Below, one piece after another: positions 21,440 to 34,260 of a stretch of DNA of 64,000 nt. The number at the start of each line of letters is the position of its first letter. Within the stretch, counting starts at the first letter, position 1. A program made the position numbers and the translations under genes. The stretch is from Byssochlamys sp. IMV 00236 (lineage: Eukaryota > Ascomycota > Eurotiomycetes > Eurotiales > Thermoascaceae), in the NCBI GenBank assembly GCA_001931875.2, contig MSJH02000810.1:213987-277986 (forward strand), written 5' to 3'. Below the pieces are notes generated by a model that was not told the DNA's origin, searched no databases, and saw nothing but the letters and a program-made list of their open reading frames with translations.

Positions 21440-23289
21440 GATGCGCGACGAAGGGCTCGTCTGGAAGCGAAAGGTAGAAGAGATTGAGATGCGGGTGGGT
21501 AGAACGGCCGCGCCTTTTCAATGGGGAGATGGTGGTCGATGGAAGTGAAGTTGTGGAGAAAGGTCGCGAGAACGGGGACCGTGGCGTGAGACGAGCAACG
21601 CGTGCGAAAAGGAGCAACGGCAACAGAGAGGCGGAATGACGCAACGGACGCTTCGAGGTCGACAAGCCCGATGTAGCAAATTCGAGGCGCAACAACGCGC
21701 TCTGGGGCATCTCCAGCTCGGAAAAGAAGAAGATGATGGGTGAGAACCAAGTCGGCTGCTCCCGGACACGTCGCGCAACTCACTTCTTAGACCGTGTGAA
21801 TGTTCTTTAGCGGGACAAATAGCAATCGACTTCCCCCCTGTCTGTCTGCCCTCCCCATATGATTTCCCCGACCTTGATGGAGCGGTCTACTCAGCTCGCT
21901 ACGTCTTGGAGCTTCAAGTTCGCTTGCTGGATACCCTTTTTGACTCGTTTTCATCAAGTGCTCGCTGATCGACACTTCGTGAATCCATCCGTAACTTATC
22001 CCGTCCAAAGGTCCCTTTATTATTTTATTTCTGCGATCTTACACTTCTTCAAGTCCTGGACTTGAAAATAATTCTAGATCTTTTAATGGCTTTTTCCTCC
22101 CACAAAACAGCTTCCTAAGCTAAGCGGTTCTCTTTCCCCGGAACCACGAGATCCAGTTAAAACATCTACAACATCCCTGGCATCCCTCATTGAACGACCA
22201 CATATTAATTAATATCCTCGAAAGTTCCATCGAGAATCTTTTCTTTTACCCCCGCGGAAACAGATTCTACGTCGGTATATTCTGGAAAATAATAGCGAAG
22301 AATACGCAAGCAGATCGAATTGCCACCAAGCTACAGCGTAGTTGCGGCCGGGAGATATCAACTAGTAGCCTCGTTATCGATGGAGTATCGGCTACCGTGG
22401 AGAGATGTCAAGCAACAGACAGGAGTTCTATTATCACAATTCAAACAGTATATGAAACAGGAAATGAACATTAGGGCAGATCTTTCAAGCATAATTCAAG
22501 TTAGCGTGGAGCGCAACAAAACATGTGGTATGAGTGCTAAAGAAAAGAGAACAAAAGCCAAATATCAAGCGGAAAGACTTTCTACAGCACACGCGCCAGA
22601 GCACCATTTCCCCCAGTTTTATTTTTCCAAGTCCCGGGATAGAGATCCGTCTGAAAACGATGAACACCGAACCCAAACAATAGTGCAGAGTGAGAAAGCC
22701 ATGAGACGAGGCCTGCACTGCACTGTACCAATCCAATATTTTTCGCTTTTCTTTTTGTTCCCTTTTCCAATCTTTTCCCAATATATCTTGTTTTTTTCTT
22801 TTTCTTTTTGTTCGACCACGGGATATCGTCCTCACCCTTGGAGAATCCGGTTCATAGAACAGGCTCCGCGATCGAGAAAATCCAGTCTACCGCAGTTGCA
22901 GAGACGAAAACGCAAACAACGTCCTTCCCAAAAAATGGATATCAAGCAAGGCGCTCGGAGAGACAATCCCGTAGATAGCACCCATAAACGATTCAAGAAG
23001 CAAAAAGCAAATAAGAACTATTAAGGAAATCTGTGTATCACAAGCGTCTTCCGAGGAGTGGGCCACAACTCCACAGATAGCAGGTCTATCAACCGGGGTA
23101 CCACGCCGTCGCTCGTTAAGAAATACCGAGTGCCATGATCGGAACCCCAACCAACTCCAATCCACCAGTCTGGTCATTAAATCGTGTAAGGGAAACAGGC
23201 CGTTCAAATCGTGGAAAACAGCACATTTTCATCGAGATACTGAAGCCGAGCAAGAAGGAAGAATTTTAAGAACGGAGAGAGAGATGGAT
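21440..23289. other. Intergenic, PWWP promoter and Sfp1 3' flank
   Basis: Holds the PWWP promoter and, from about 22.3 kb, the probable 3' untranslated region of the Sfp1-like gene. A plus-strand frame of about 214 codons (22380-23024) is unusually long for chance but has a biased Phe/Ser/Lys/Arg make-up and matches no family, so it is not called a gene. Confidence 0.45.
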
Positions 23290-25443
23290 TCACATCAGTC
23301 CCTCCTCACCGATACCGGGGAGACCAGCTCCAGCCACGTTGATGTTCTGACCTTGCATGACTCCACCGACATTCAAGCTTCGACCAGCGGCCAGTTGGAG
23401 GTCAGGGTTGCAGGGAGGAGAGTGAGATTTGTGATACTTGAGACCGTTAAGGTTCTTGTAGCGCTTGCCGCAAACCTCACACCGGTAGGGCTTCTCTTTC
23501 TCCATACCTAACGTGCCTGGGTAAGGAGTAGATGTCTCAGGGTTGACAATGGAGAATGTACCATCAGCATTATCATGTAATTGTTGATTGTTGTGACCAT
23601 GCTGTACCCATATCAGTCAGTCATACCATATGGGATAATAATCAATAACCGATGTGTACTTACCGCTTTGTGGTACTTGAGACCATTCTGGTTCTTGTAT
23701 GCCTTTTCACATCCAATGACAGGACATCTGAACGGCTTTGGCTCTTCATTTGGCAACAGAGCCATCGTGTCTGGGACGCCTGCCAACAGCTGCTGCTCGC
23801 GAATGCGCCGGGCGATATCGCTGTTCGGACCGTACTGAGCCTGGCCGAGTCGGAAGTGGGCACTCTGCTGGGAATTATTACTGTAGCCGCCATTAGGGCT
23901 GAATAACCGCTTCGCCGGCTCATCGATGCAAAGATCCACCATATCATTGTTATTGTTGTTGCCACCGAACCCAGAAAATTGAGACTGACTCCCCATCATA
24001 TTGTTATTCTGCATCGACAAATCACCGAAACCGCCAACCATGCTCTCGTCTAGTTCTGCAGGGGTTCCGGGGCCCGAAGAGTCGGGTGTATTTCTGAATT
24101 GGTTCTGAAGAGGGTTGGCCATGAGTGTAGGTGTATTGACGGAAGAAACAGTTGGGTTGTTCTGTAAAGGAAGGCTGCGGCCAGAGGCGACCGGCGTGCC
24201 TGGCTGTGAACCCCGCAGGCCCTGGTGACCTTGGAGCATACTGAGATTGAGAGGCGGCACTCTCTGGTTCTGCTGGCCAAATCCACCTTGGTTGTTGTCC
24301 TGAGATTGTGAGGAAAACATCTGCGAGGAGCCAGTATCCATACCCATTGCGTCGTCCAGTTCCATATCGTCAATCGTATCCACATCCGAAACCAGATGGT
24401 TCTGGTGGTTGTGAGCAGAGTGGTTTGGCGTCAGTTTCCGCTGCTGGTCGAACGACCGCTCAGACTGCATTCCCCGGTTCCCCAGGCCCTGTTGCTGGTT
24501 ACTCTGCTGTGCAGCTGACATGGCGGCTGCCATGGCAGCTCTGTGATCATTGTGACTTGGGCGCTGGCCTCCCGGCTGGGGGGATTTCTGGGCATGGGCC
24601 TCTTCGTAGTGTTGCAGTAAGTCATGCAGCGACGGAAGAGTCACACCACAGCAGGAAAAATCGCGCATGAAGTTTGCTTCAAGCTTAGGTAGATACGAGG
24701 ACGAGTGGAAAGAGGGCGACTGAAAAGTAAAGGGAGATGTGCCCGTCATGATAATACTGCAAGTCTCGTCAGTGCCACATGCATGCAGCTTCTCCTCGGG
24801 ATACATACTCATCTCGAATCCAGCTGCCAACTGAAATACCACCCCAGCTCATCCCTCCAACCAAGCTGCCTGCCAGCGACTCGCGACGAGGCTGCTGCTT
24901 ATCGCGATTTGATCCGGAGACGGAGATGGGCTTAGTGCCATTTCCCCACTGTGCCATGGTGGCGGTGATCGAGTCTTTGCGGGCGACATTGGCTTTGAAT
25001 GAATTGAAGTTGTTTCCTGCCGCATTGGAGAAGCTGCCCAACCTTTCTCCATTACCAGCCTTCTGCAAGGCGGACGTCAGGTTCGACGCTTGCTGTCCAG
25101 GCGGCGACACCGACGTCTGACGCCCAGAGATGTCGAGAGGAGCCGCCGGGCCGGTCATCTTGGAATGTTCGGGAGGAGACAGCGGGAAGAGTATAAGGTT
25201 GCTGTCTCCTTCAAAATCGGGCTCGAGGAGTTCGTGGTCGATATAGGAGGCGGATTTATCAGCACCAGTGAATCTGCCGAAATAATGATCTCTCTCCCTC
25301 TCGGGCCTGCGCGAAGAGGGTACGCCAACACCGAATGGAGTGTCGACGGGAGTCGATTCTCTAGTTGACGACGGATCACGGTCGCTGATGGAGGGCGAGT
25401 AGTGAAGGGGAGGAGGTGTCTGAATCTCTGCGGACTCGCGCAT
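23290..25443 (-). CDS. sfp1: Sfp1-like C2H2 zinc-finger transcription factor
   Basis: Regulator of about 679 residues. Exons are 25443-24809, 24756-23664 and 23601-23290, with canonical introns and frame kept. In yeast, Sfp1 drives ribosome-biogenesis and growth genes downstream of TOR. Exon 1 is a Ser/Pro-rich head. Exon 2 starts with an atypical finger near residues 245-270 ([22 protein letters not shown]), the first element of the split Sfp1 finger arrangement. A long Gln/Asn-rich region follows, then a classical finger near 557-578 ([21 protein letters not shown]). The last finger is in exon 3 ([19 protein letters not shown]). The start is the ATG before [11 protein letters not shown]; the frame is open further upstream to 25602, but that part is unlike the family. 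Bases 24532-24694 are the source or sister of the copy inside the Clr5/ankyrin locus. Confidence 0.88.
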
Positions 25444-28400
25444 GAAGATGACGGTCGATGGCGGTTGGGGCGGGATTATTACACAGCGAGTCCACACTCG
25501 ACGTCCAGTTCCCGCTTTGGGGTAGTCCGAGAGAGATGTTGCGACCTTCTGTGGCGGAGAGATGAGACGAACAACAAGAAGCGACAGCAGCAACAACCAC
25601 AACGTTTTGACGTTGCAACGACAGACGACCCTCCGCTACTCAGCCTCTCGATAGATGTCCGGAGACAGGACGGATCAGGATGATGAAAACAAGCGACAGT
25701 CCGAGGAGATGGGATAATGATATGGTCTGGCAGTCAGCGTAAGGGCACGGTAATAATACTCCCTGGTAACGCCGATACGCCAGGAGGGGAAACGGCGTGA
25801 TACGCTCGTCACTGGCGCCCGGGAGCAGCCTTGAGGCTGGAGGCGCCAAGGGAGGCAATTAGGCGATCCATGGACTTCCGGGCGAGCAGACCAGCAGACC
25901 GCTTGCAGCCTAGCGGCCACAGTCGATGATGGCAGAGATGACGCCGGCGGGATTCCCGTAATTACAATACACGCGCCATTACCGGTCTTTACCGCGTCTA
26001 TACCGCCAGGATAATTTACTTTCTGCTATGCTAACTAGGTATGTAGTAGACTAGTAGTATACTTTGCCTGACCATTATTGAGCCCGGGTTGCTGCCGGGC
26101 AACTTATGGTAGAACAAGTCGATCGGTACCACGATGCATTCTCTTTTCTATCATCTATCAGATCCAACCAGAGCCCCCCTGCTGGGAGACAGAAAGCCCC
26201 CCTGGATTGTTGGACTGGTGGTAGGAACACGAGAATGTTCGTTGCGCTCGTGTAGGACACTGTCAGCCACCAAACAGGACCCAAGGAAATCGAGTCTCGA
26301 GGTATCTCCCCGGACGATCGGGCTCTCGAGGAAACCTACTGACGCCGTCAAGTTGCACTGACCTCGGCGGCCTTTGGGCTCTGCCGCGCTCTCCTGTCTG
26401 AAGCAGCATGGCCAACCGCCATACGGACCAAAGTTCAAACCCACCTGCCACCGTACTAACTACTACAGTAGTCGACCGTTATTACTCTGTCGACCCATGG
26501 ATCCGATGTAACTAGACACACAGACCAGTCCGCACCGCTTCAGCCTGGCAAGGACGGCTTCGTTGATCGGTGCCGCCAGTCCTCACTCCCGGGTCAATTG
26601 GAGATAATGCTTTCTCAGCGTTCGCCTTCACTAACTATTTGAACTATGTCTCCGGAGACTCGAGAGTCTACCTATCTAACTACTCTATAAACGGCAGCCC
26701 TTCGAATGCAAACTCACACCTCATTCGACATTCTTCTGGCCCCGTGGAAAATGTGTGCACAGCCCCTGCAGTAACGCATCGGAGTTCCGAAGTTTCCTGG
26801 TGGTTTCGCTTCACCCATTGTTCTGCGTTGCAACACCCCTTAAGCGCCAATAATAATGATGGATGATCCTGCCTCGTCCTGCGGGGACGACCCTATTGAT
26901 ACGGATCCGCACGTCTGGTGCTGGTTCCCGTTCGGGATCTTCAAAGATGTCTATTTCTCGTTGGCTCAAGACCCGCCATTTCCGTGAATCTTCGTATGTG
27001 GCACGTTTGAGAGCAAGAACAGGATACATAGTTCGAGCTACCACTAAAGATGGATCCCTTCGCATCTCCATCAGGGACCGTCGGTCTCCCCAGGGCGCAC
27101 AACCGTATGGTGCCAAAAAAGCATGGAGATTCGACGACTTAAGTCGGATGGAATCTGAAAGATCATTTCCACCAGATGTGCCCCTGCTTTTCCCCACCTT
27201 AGCTATAACTAAATCTGCCACTACCAAAGCATGTTGGATATCAAGGTCAACCTAGCGTGTTCATCCTTATTATATTATTACTGTTGAACAACCATACCTC
27301 GGTCTATTTCAGATCTTACCGGTTATCGGACAGACTTTCCTGGAAGGGATACTCTCCCACCGTCACCGCCTTGGAAATACTATTCGAATCCGGCTAGAAA
27401 GAAAGGCCGGCAGGGACACCATCGATCCTCCTTCTGCCCGGTCAATTTACACACGCATATCGACTAGGGTCATCCATAGCTTCCCATTCGATGGTGGCTG
27501 TCGCAGGTGACCCGGCTCTGGGAGGACAGAGTTGTACGGTCCCTTCAAAGTTCAGCGTGAAACTTACCGCAGGGTCCATGGACTCCATGGTGGCATCCAC
27601 GAAGACGCTGTCTATTATTTGTTCTTGCGTTTGACATATCATTCGTTGATTTCCCGCCCCGAGGTCCGGTCCCCGAAGGGTTCCAACTCAGGTACAGAGG
27701 CAAAATTCAGTCAGACGGTGGGTACAAGTGGATTCCACGCCGAGACTGATGGCGCTAACGCCCTTTCTAGATGACGCCGCCTGGCAAGTTCAAATGCCGA
27801 CTTGAAATAATAATACACTGCAGACTACGGAGTAGTTGATCCTGCAATAATTCAAAGGCAGACAGGACTATGTTTTCCGTATGTCGTCTTTCGGATCGAT
27901 GACAATCGCTTTCGATCCCGATTCCGGGAAGCGTCCTGAATGAAACGGCGGCAGAGCAGATCCAGGATATTCCCTGTGCGGTGTAAACTAATTAGTCTAT
28001 AGATCACAAGTGTTCATGTGGTCTGCCACCAGAAATCCAGGTTGCGGGGGCTAGGACTTTGTTCCCGGGAGCAGCTCGTGGCCCGGGCAGATCTCCGTTG
28101 GTCTGCTCTCCATAACCGCAGCGATTTAGATCTTTAACAGCATGGATGGCAGATGCTGACGTCTTCCATTCATTATTATTATTATGTATTCTTACGCTCA
28201 ACGCAGAACCGATTAAAAAACACTTGAACTATTTCTGAATGCCCCTACCAAGCTAACCACACTTCAGTGTGGACAGATGATCAGCAACCGGCATACCGAA
28301 GACTTCGTCAGCCGCCACCGTAAAGTGGCAGCGGCTCTTGTCAATGCCAACCCTCGAAAGCCTTCGACATCATTGCGAGACACCACGGCTAAGCACACAG

Positions 28401-29819
28401 GGCTGAGTAGCTCCTTCGTACTATCGTTTTGTGGTTTATTGAGCTTTGTTTACTGCGGTTAGAGAGTGGGACAACACTTACCATGAATACAGGCGTGGTT
28501 GTCTCAGACTCCAATTATTATTATTGCAATAATATTTTTGGAGTAAATTGACGGATCTGAGGAGGACATATGGGCACGCGACTGAGCCATCTCCAGACCC
28601 AGGGTTTATTATACGCTCTAGAGTCTAGAGTAATTATTGCGCATACTTTCTCCACTGAGGCTGGACTGGAACAGTCTTACCACTGTCTCAGATGTTGGAA
28701 GGCGAAGAGTAGTTAGCTACACGCTCAGAGAACACACTCCATGCAAATCAACACTGTCCAGATTCCAGAGTCATGGAGACTTTCAACTCAGTTTCTCGGC
28801 ACTTCTTACAGAACGCGAGAACCGGATCCTCGGCTGTGATATGTCGAAGGCCAACAAGGAGAAATAACTGATAGATCGAGCATTAATAATACGGAGCGCA
28901 CACCGCTGGATGATGGCTTGACGGTGGACCAAGGCGACGTTTCCTATTAGATGCGTGAAACAGGACCCAAGGGGACGGACAGTAGTGGTGACCCGGCACC
29001 CGTCAATCGTCCGTACCAGATCGACATGAGAACGTGGATGGTGGATGCTGGCTCCCATAGCTGGCGCCGCCTCTTCGAGACGACAGGAAACGTGTGATTA
29101 GCTCGAGTTAAGTAATTACCCGCCACCATTATTATTCTTGTCGGCTACTCACCGAGACTCGTCGGGACGTCGGCCAGCGGAGTACGAACAATGAGAGCGG
29201 GAGAGCGGTCGTGGCGCATCAACCCTTTTCCCATGAGGCCCAAGAGCAGAAAAAAGAGAGTTTCCAGAAGGTTTTCCATCGCTTCTAGCTCGGTTCCATT
29301 TGTGGGCTTTCGCGTGACTGGCCGGTTCGGCTCGCCGGTCCTCGAATTCGAAGTTCTCCAGAGCGTTGGGAGGCCTGGGCGCAGAACGGTGAGTCTTGTA
29401 CTTACAGGGAGCTCTGTAACGTACTCGCACGAGGGTAATTTTACAAGTATCCTGTCGGATTCCTTGTTACCCAGAACAGTTGGTTCAGGGCCAGCATCTA
29501 TATGGTAGATAATAGTAACTAGTACTCTAGTTGGAGTAGTTCTTTCTGCCAAAGCGGTCACGCCCCTTTATCAAACACTGCAAACAAGCTTCTTGCGATC
29601 TGCCCCTCTTATTGGTCTGTGGGTTCTTGCGGGCACGGTTCGAATTTTGTGCGGAGAGTCGACGCAATGATAGCAATCTGAGGGCTAGTTCAACGCGCGG
29701 TCGGGTTTACGAGAACACCAGATCAGGGACAAGAACTGATCGGATAGGTCTCACAAGGGACGTGCAACTACTTTTCCTTTTTGGTTCGCTATAACAAACA
29801 GGCCAGCGCTGTCCTTATC
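25444..29819. other. 4.4-kb intergenic region upstream of Sfp1 and Dus3
   Basis: No gene can be supported. Two places show open frames on both strands at once (26811-27255 and 29145-29561), each about 105-138 codons, with no recognisable domain, so they are left as unexplained. Such a long upstream region would suit a heavily regulated growth regulator, but that is inference. Confidence 0.4.
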
Positions 29820-32164
29820 ATGGCTCCCGCGGCGACTGAAGCGGACACTCCGCAACCAATGGTCACCCCAAAGGAAACGACTGTCCCCGGAAAGAATGGC
29901 TCTGATGCCATTTCTGATGGAGACGGGCCTGAGGAACCTCCCGCGAAAAAGGTTAAGTTAGAGGACACCTCATCTACAGAGAAGCAGGCGACCGATGCTC
30001 GTCCTCAGCGGCCGCGGGGTACTGCGCCTGTCAAAGCAGAGTATGTCTCGCATTTTCTACGATCATGTTGGATCCATCTTCTTATTATTAATGATTCTTT
30101 TCTAGATACCTGATCTATCCCATCGGTGGACAAACAACCGTACAGGAAACGCAGGATGATGACGCTGCTGAAGCGGCCTCTCATGAGGATCGCGACGGCG
30201 GCAACAAGAAGAAGGGAAAGAAGGAGAAGGGACAAAACACACACCGGAAATTTAAAATTGCTCAGGATGAGAAGGGACTTTGCCAGTCTCGCATGTTCCA
30301 GCCGGAGTTCTCGCCTCTAGAATGTCCCTTTGGCGACGGGTGCAGATTTGAACACGATCTCCGCAAGTACTTGAAGGAGCATAAGCGTGAAGATCTCACC
30401 ACGTTCAATGGCATCTGTCCTGTCTGGGATGCGAGAGGGAAATGCCCTGTTGGCTGGAAATGCCGATTCGTGGGCTCCCACATGACGGAGCGGACGACTG
30501 AGGACGGCAGACAGGAGCTGGTCCTTGTTGAGGACGAGGAAAGGAAGCAGAATGCGAAACCTCTGGTTCCTTTTGCCGAGGATGGATTTGCCAACTCCGT
30601 CCCCATTGCTGATAAGGTTGCCCTCACCAGGAAGAAGACAAAGACGCCACGAGCGGATGCCTTCACTAATTGGATTGAGAAGTCAACCAGAGAGCTGGAG
30701 AAGGCCCTCCACGGGCGCGAGAGACCTGAGAGAACAGAATCCGCACCCAACGGGAATGAAGCCAATCAGGAAATGAAAGAGGAAAAGGAGGAGAAGGAGG
30801 AGAACAGAGCACAATATACTGAGCCTCCATTCCTCCCTTCAGAGAAGAGACGGATTTACTTTGGCCCCGAGACTCCTACCCTGGCACCTTTGACCACGCA
30901 GGGAAACCTGCCTTTCAGGAGATTGTGCGTTGAGCTGGGAGCACAGTTTACCTATTCAGAAATGGCTATGAGCATGCCACTTATTCAAGGTTCTAAATCA
31001 GAGTGGGCGCTGATGAAGGCCCACGAAACAGAGATGCTACCCCCCACTATCTCCCCAGATGCCAGTGTGGTGAAGGGGTATGATAACTCTAAGGACTTCA
31101 AGTTCGGTGCCCAGATCGCGGCCAATAAGCCATGGCAAGCCTTGAAGGCTACTGAGGTTATATCGGCTCTTTGCCCTCATCTGCGTGTCATTGATCTGAA
31201 TTGCGGTTGTCCCATCGATCTTGTATACCGGGAGGGAGCTGGTTCTGCCCTTCTTGATCATCCAGCAAAGCTGGAGAAAATCCTGCGAGGTATGAATGCC
31301 GTTTCACAGGACATTCCCATTACGGTGAAGATCCGCATGGGCACCAAGGATAATAATCCTACCGCCTTGAAGCTGGCCGAAAGACTTCTTCACGGAGGAT
31401 ATGAATCGCAAGTGGCGGGCCTCGGACCTCCTGGTATTGCCGCGGTCACACTGCATGGACGAAGCAGGGAACAACGATACACACGCAAGGCCGACTGGGG
31501 CTATATTTCCGAGTGTTCGGCGCTCATAAAGAGACTGAACGAGCAGTCGGACGCTGCAGCGGACACAATCCGTGAGGCGGATGAAAGAACTCAGCCGGCT
31601 GGCGGCAAAGTGTACTTCCTCGGCAATGGAGATTGCTACTCATACGAAGATTACAACAACCACATACAGAATGCCGGTGTCGACTCCGTCATGATTGGTC
31701 GTGGAGCGCTCATCAAGCCGTGGCTTTTCGAGGAGATCCAGAAAGGACAGTATCTCGACAAGTCAGCCTCGGAGCGGTTGACATACGTCGAGAAGTTCGC
31801 CAGATACGGTCTCGAAGCGTGGGGCGCTGACGAGTACGGAGTTGGTATCACCCGAAAATTCTTACTCGAATTCCTAAACTTCACTCACCGTTATATCCCG
31901 GTTGGTCTGCTGGAGTACCTGCCCCCCAGCATTCAGGACCGACCTCCAAGATGGAGGGGCAGAAACGAATTGGAGACTCTCTTGGGTAGTGACAACTACA
32001 AGGACTGGGTCAAGATCACGTAAGTTTACATCGTCTCTACAGTGTCGTTATTCCCTACTGACCTAGATTCCTCCAGTGAGATGTTCCTTGGTCCTGTCCA
32101 CAAGGAATTTGATTTCCAGCCTAAGCACAAGTCCAATGCCTATGATGTCGAGGCGCAGGGTTAA
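29820..32164 (+). CDS. dus3: tRNA-dihydrouridine(47) synthase Dus3
   Basis: FMN enzyme that reduces uridine 47 in the variable loop of cytosolic tRNAs using NAD(P)H. About 740 residues in three exons, 29820-30040, 30106-32019 and 32077-32164, frame kept. A disordered acidic head with KKVKLE leads to two CCCH zinc fingers typical of Dus3 ([14 protein letters not shown], and [17 protein letters not shown] followed by GSH). A Glu/Lys-rich linker follows, then the Dus TIM barrel: [20 protein letters not shown], the FMN-site stretch [11 protein letters not shown], catalytic loop [17 protein letters not shown] with the active-site Cys near residue 441, [32 protein letters not shown] and [13 protein letters not shown]. 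The C-terminal helical domain ends in [13 protein letters not shown]. The ATG context (TTATCATGG) and family length support the start. Complete gene. Confidence 0.95.
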
Positions 32165-32705
32165 AAATAAAGATTTTTGCACACGCATAGATAGATGAGC
32201 GGCTATTTCTACAATGTATATATAAAAGTTCATGGCAATAGAATACAGTGAAACCAAAAACTAATCTCAAGCTTGTGAAACTCTTGCTGTATTTTTGTTT
32301 TTGTCTAGGGCTCGTATCTAGAACTTGGAGTAGTTAGTAAACTTCCCAGATCGGGAGATCTGACCCGCACGCTCAAACGGGTAGATCACGTGCCGTTCCC
32401 TGATCCGCAACCGTGGATGGATGACGTCTTGGAAAGTGCTGCCCACGCAACGGAGCTGTTGAGACCACCTCACCTTGTCCTCGGCCACTCGACTCTCGTC
32501 TTCTAACATCTTCAACGACACACCTGGTCATCTCCTGTTTCCATAATTGCATTCAGTTAACCTCGCTGGGTGCTTTGGATGGGATTCACTCCTTGAAAAC
32601 CACGAAAAATTCAACGGCGTTGCTGCTCTTCTCGATTAGGCCACACGCCTCCATAAACAGACTCATTACTCTCTCTAGACTCTTTCGCGATCGAGTCTTG
32701 CCAAA
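32165..32705. promoter_or_regulatory. Dus3 3' flank and BAP31-like gene promoter
   Basis: A 541-bp tandem intergenic interval. The last 100 bases before the ATG are CT-rich, as is common for fungal 5' leaders. No other feature seen. Confidence 0.4.
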
Positions 32706-33670
32706 ATGACGCTCTATTACAGTCTCGTGAGTACTACTAAGTTNNNNNNNNNNNNNNNNNNNNTTTTGCTCTCTATGTCTCGTGCATTGCAGCTACGAAA
32801 GCTCTTATGGGCGCGGCTCAGCTGCTGGGGACGTTTGGCCCAAGAGCACCCAGCTCAATACCGATCGATCAGTACGGATGGAAGCTGATTAATGATTTTT
32901 TTTATTTATTCAGGTTTTCCTCCTTCTCGTCTTCGAGATGGCCGTCTTTATGGCCCTCATCGTCCCGCTTCCCTTCACCGTCAAGCGGAAGATCTTCACT
33001 TTCATATCGGAAAGTCCAGTGATAGCTAAGTTGCAGTATGGGCTGAAGGTATGCAGAGGCTAAAATCTGCCGGATTTTCCTTACGGCTAATATGCTAATG
33101 ACAATCATGCAGATTACCTTCATCTTCATCCTTATCCTCTTCATTGACAGTGTCAACCGCGTCTACCGTGTGCAGATTGAGCTGGCTGCCTTCGCTAAGG
33201 ATGGTAGCAGCCTCGGGTTAGTGTTCAATGATACCTCTGATGCGAAGAAATTGGATCTGTGGTCATGGAAATAGGCTAACCATAATCTTAGCAGAGCTGC
33301 TGCCCTCGGTTCCGAACGCATGGAGGTTCAGGCCCGCAAGTTCTACTCCCAGCGCAACATGTACCTGTGCGGCTTTACTCTCTTCCTTTCTCTGATTCTC
33401 AACCGTACCTACATCATGATCCTTGATGTTCTCCGTCTCGAGGACAAGGTCAAGCAGCTCGAAGGTGACGCCAAGGCCGGCGGCAAGGACTCTGCCCGTT
33501 TGGCTCAGGCTGGCGGCATTGGCGAGATCGGCCGTCTCAAGAAGGAGCTTGAGGCCAAGGACCGTGATATCGAGACTCTGAAGAAGCAGGCCGAGGGACT
33601 ATCCCGCGAGTACCACAACCTGGGCGATCAGGTCTCCCCTGCCGACAACACTCCCAAGAAGGACCGATAA
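32706..33670 (+). CDS. BAP31/Yet3-like ER membrane protein
   Basis: ER transmembrane chaperone/sorting factor family (PF05529; yeast Yet1-3, animal BAP31). About 211 residues in four exons, 32706-32726, 32914-33048, 33113-33216 and 33295-33670, frame kept. The first exon is only seven codons (MTLYYSL). Three membrane spans are visible: VFLLLVFEMAVFMALIVPL, ITFIFILILFIDSVNRVY and MYLCGFTLFLSLILNRTY. A cytosolic coiled coil follows (VLRLEDKVKQLE, GRLKKELEAKDRDIETLKKQ), ending in basic PKKDR, which fits a KKxx-like retrieval signal poorly but is Lys-rich. Intron 1 contains a 20-N assembly gap (32744-32763), which does not touch the coding sequence. Confidence 0.92.
32744..32763. other. Assembly gap (20 N)
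   Basis: Twenty undetermined bases inside the first intron of the BAP31-like gene. The real length of the gap is not known. Confidence 0.99.
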
Positions 33671-34260
33671 ACGCGACAACGAAGGGCTAAGATGCTATTC
33701 TGCCCGCATACCAGAAGCATTGAGCCTTGGAGGTCGCCTCGCCATGCTTCGCTACAGCCGTGACTAGCCCAGATATCATCTTGGGGGCCGTCGCCCCTCC
33801 ACGCGGCTCCGGGTGCTATTTGATCTCCCATCTCATTCCTTTGGAGAATACTAGTCTACGAAAAGCAGGCCGCTAGTATATCTGCTCCATGTCAAATGAT
33901 CCGATTCAAACTTCCAGAGCGATAACTTTGTCATCTCTTAAAATGTATCTTAAGCATGCATGTATGTATCTAGCCAACGCCAGAGTCCACGTGGGCAGCA
34001 CATCCTATTTCCGTTATGTGCACGCTGCACCAATTGACAGTTGTATCTTATTCGAAAAATACATAAATGCAGTGGATGCTCAGTGGACTAGAAATGTACA
34101 ATCGGTCGCTTCGGTAAGGACAATCCTGTAAACCGCGGGATTATTCGACCATCATTCTTCTCGCTATGTTGTTATATATCTACAAGCATACATTGCACAT
34201 TACTTCGTAAACGCGTCAACGTTAGTATACAATCAATCACGTATCGTCATGAGGACGAGG
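33671..34260. other. Convergent 3' flanks of BAP31-like gene and mdm12
   Basis: About 0.6 kb between two stop codons that face each other. It would hold both 3' untranslated regions. No gene seen. Confidence 0.5.

Noticed and set aside
26811..27255. Open frames on both strands (138 and 130 codons)
   Set aside because: Each is a partial mirror of the other, neither shows a domain, and no promoter or splice support was seen.
29145..29561. 138-codon minus-strand frame upstream of dus3
   Set aside because: It overlaps an equally open plus-strand frame and lies in the dus3 promoter. No family recognised.
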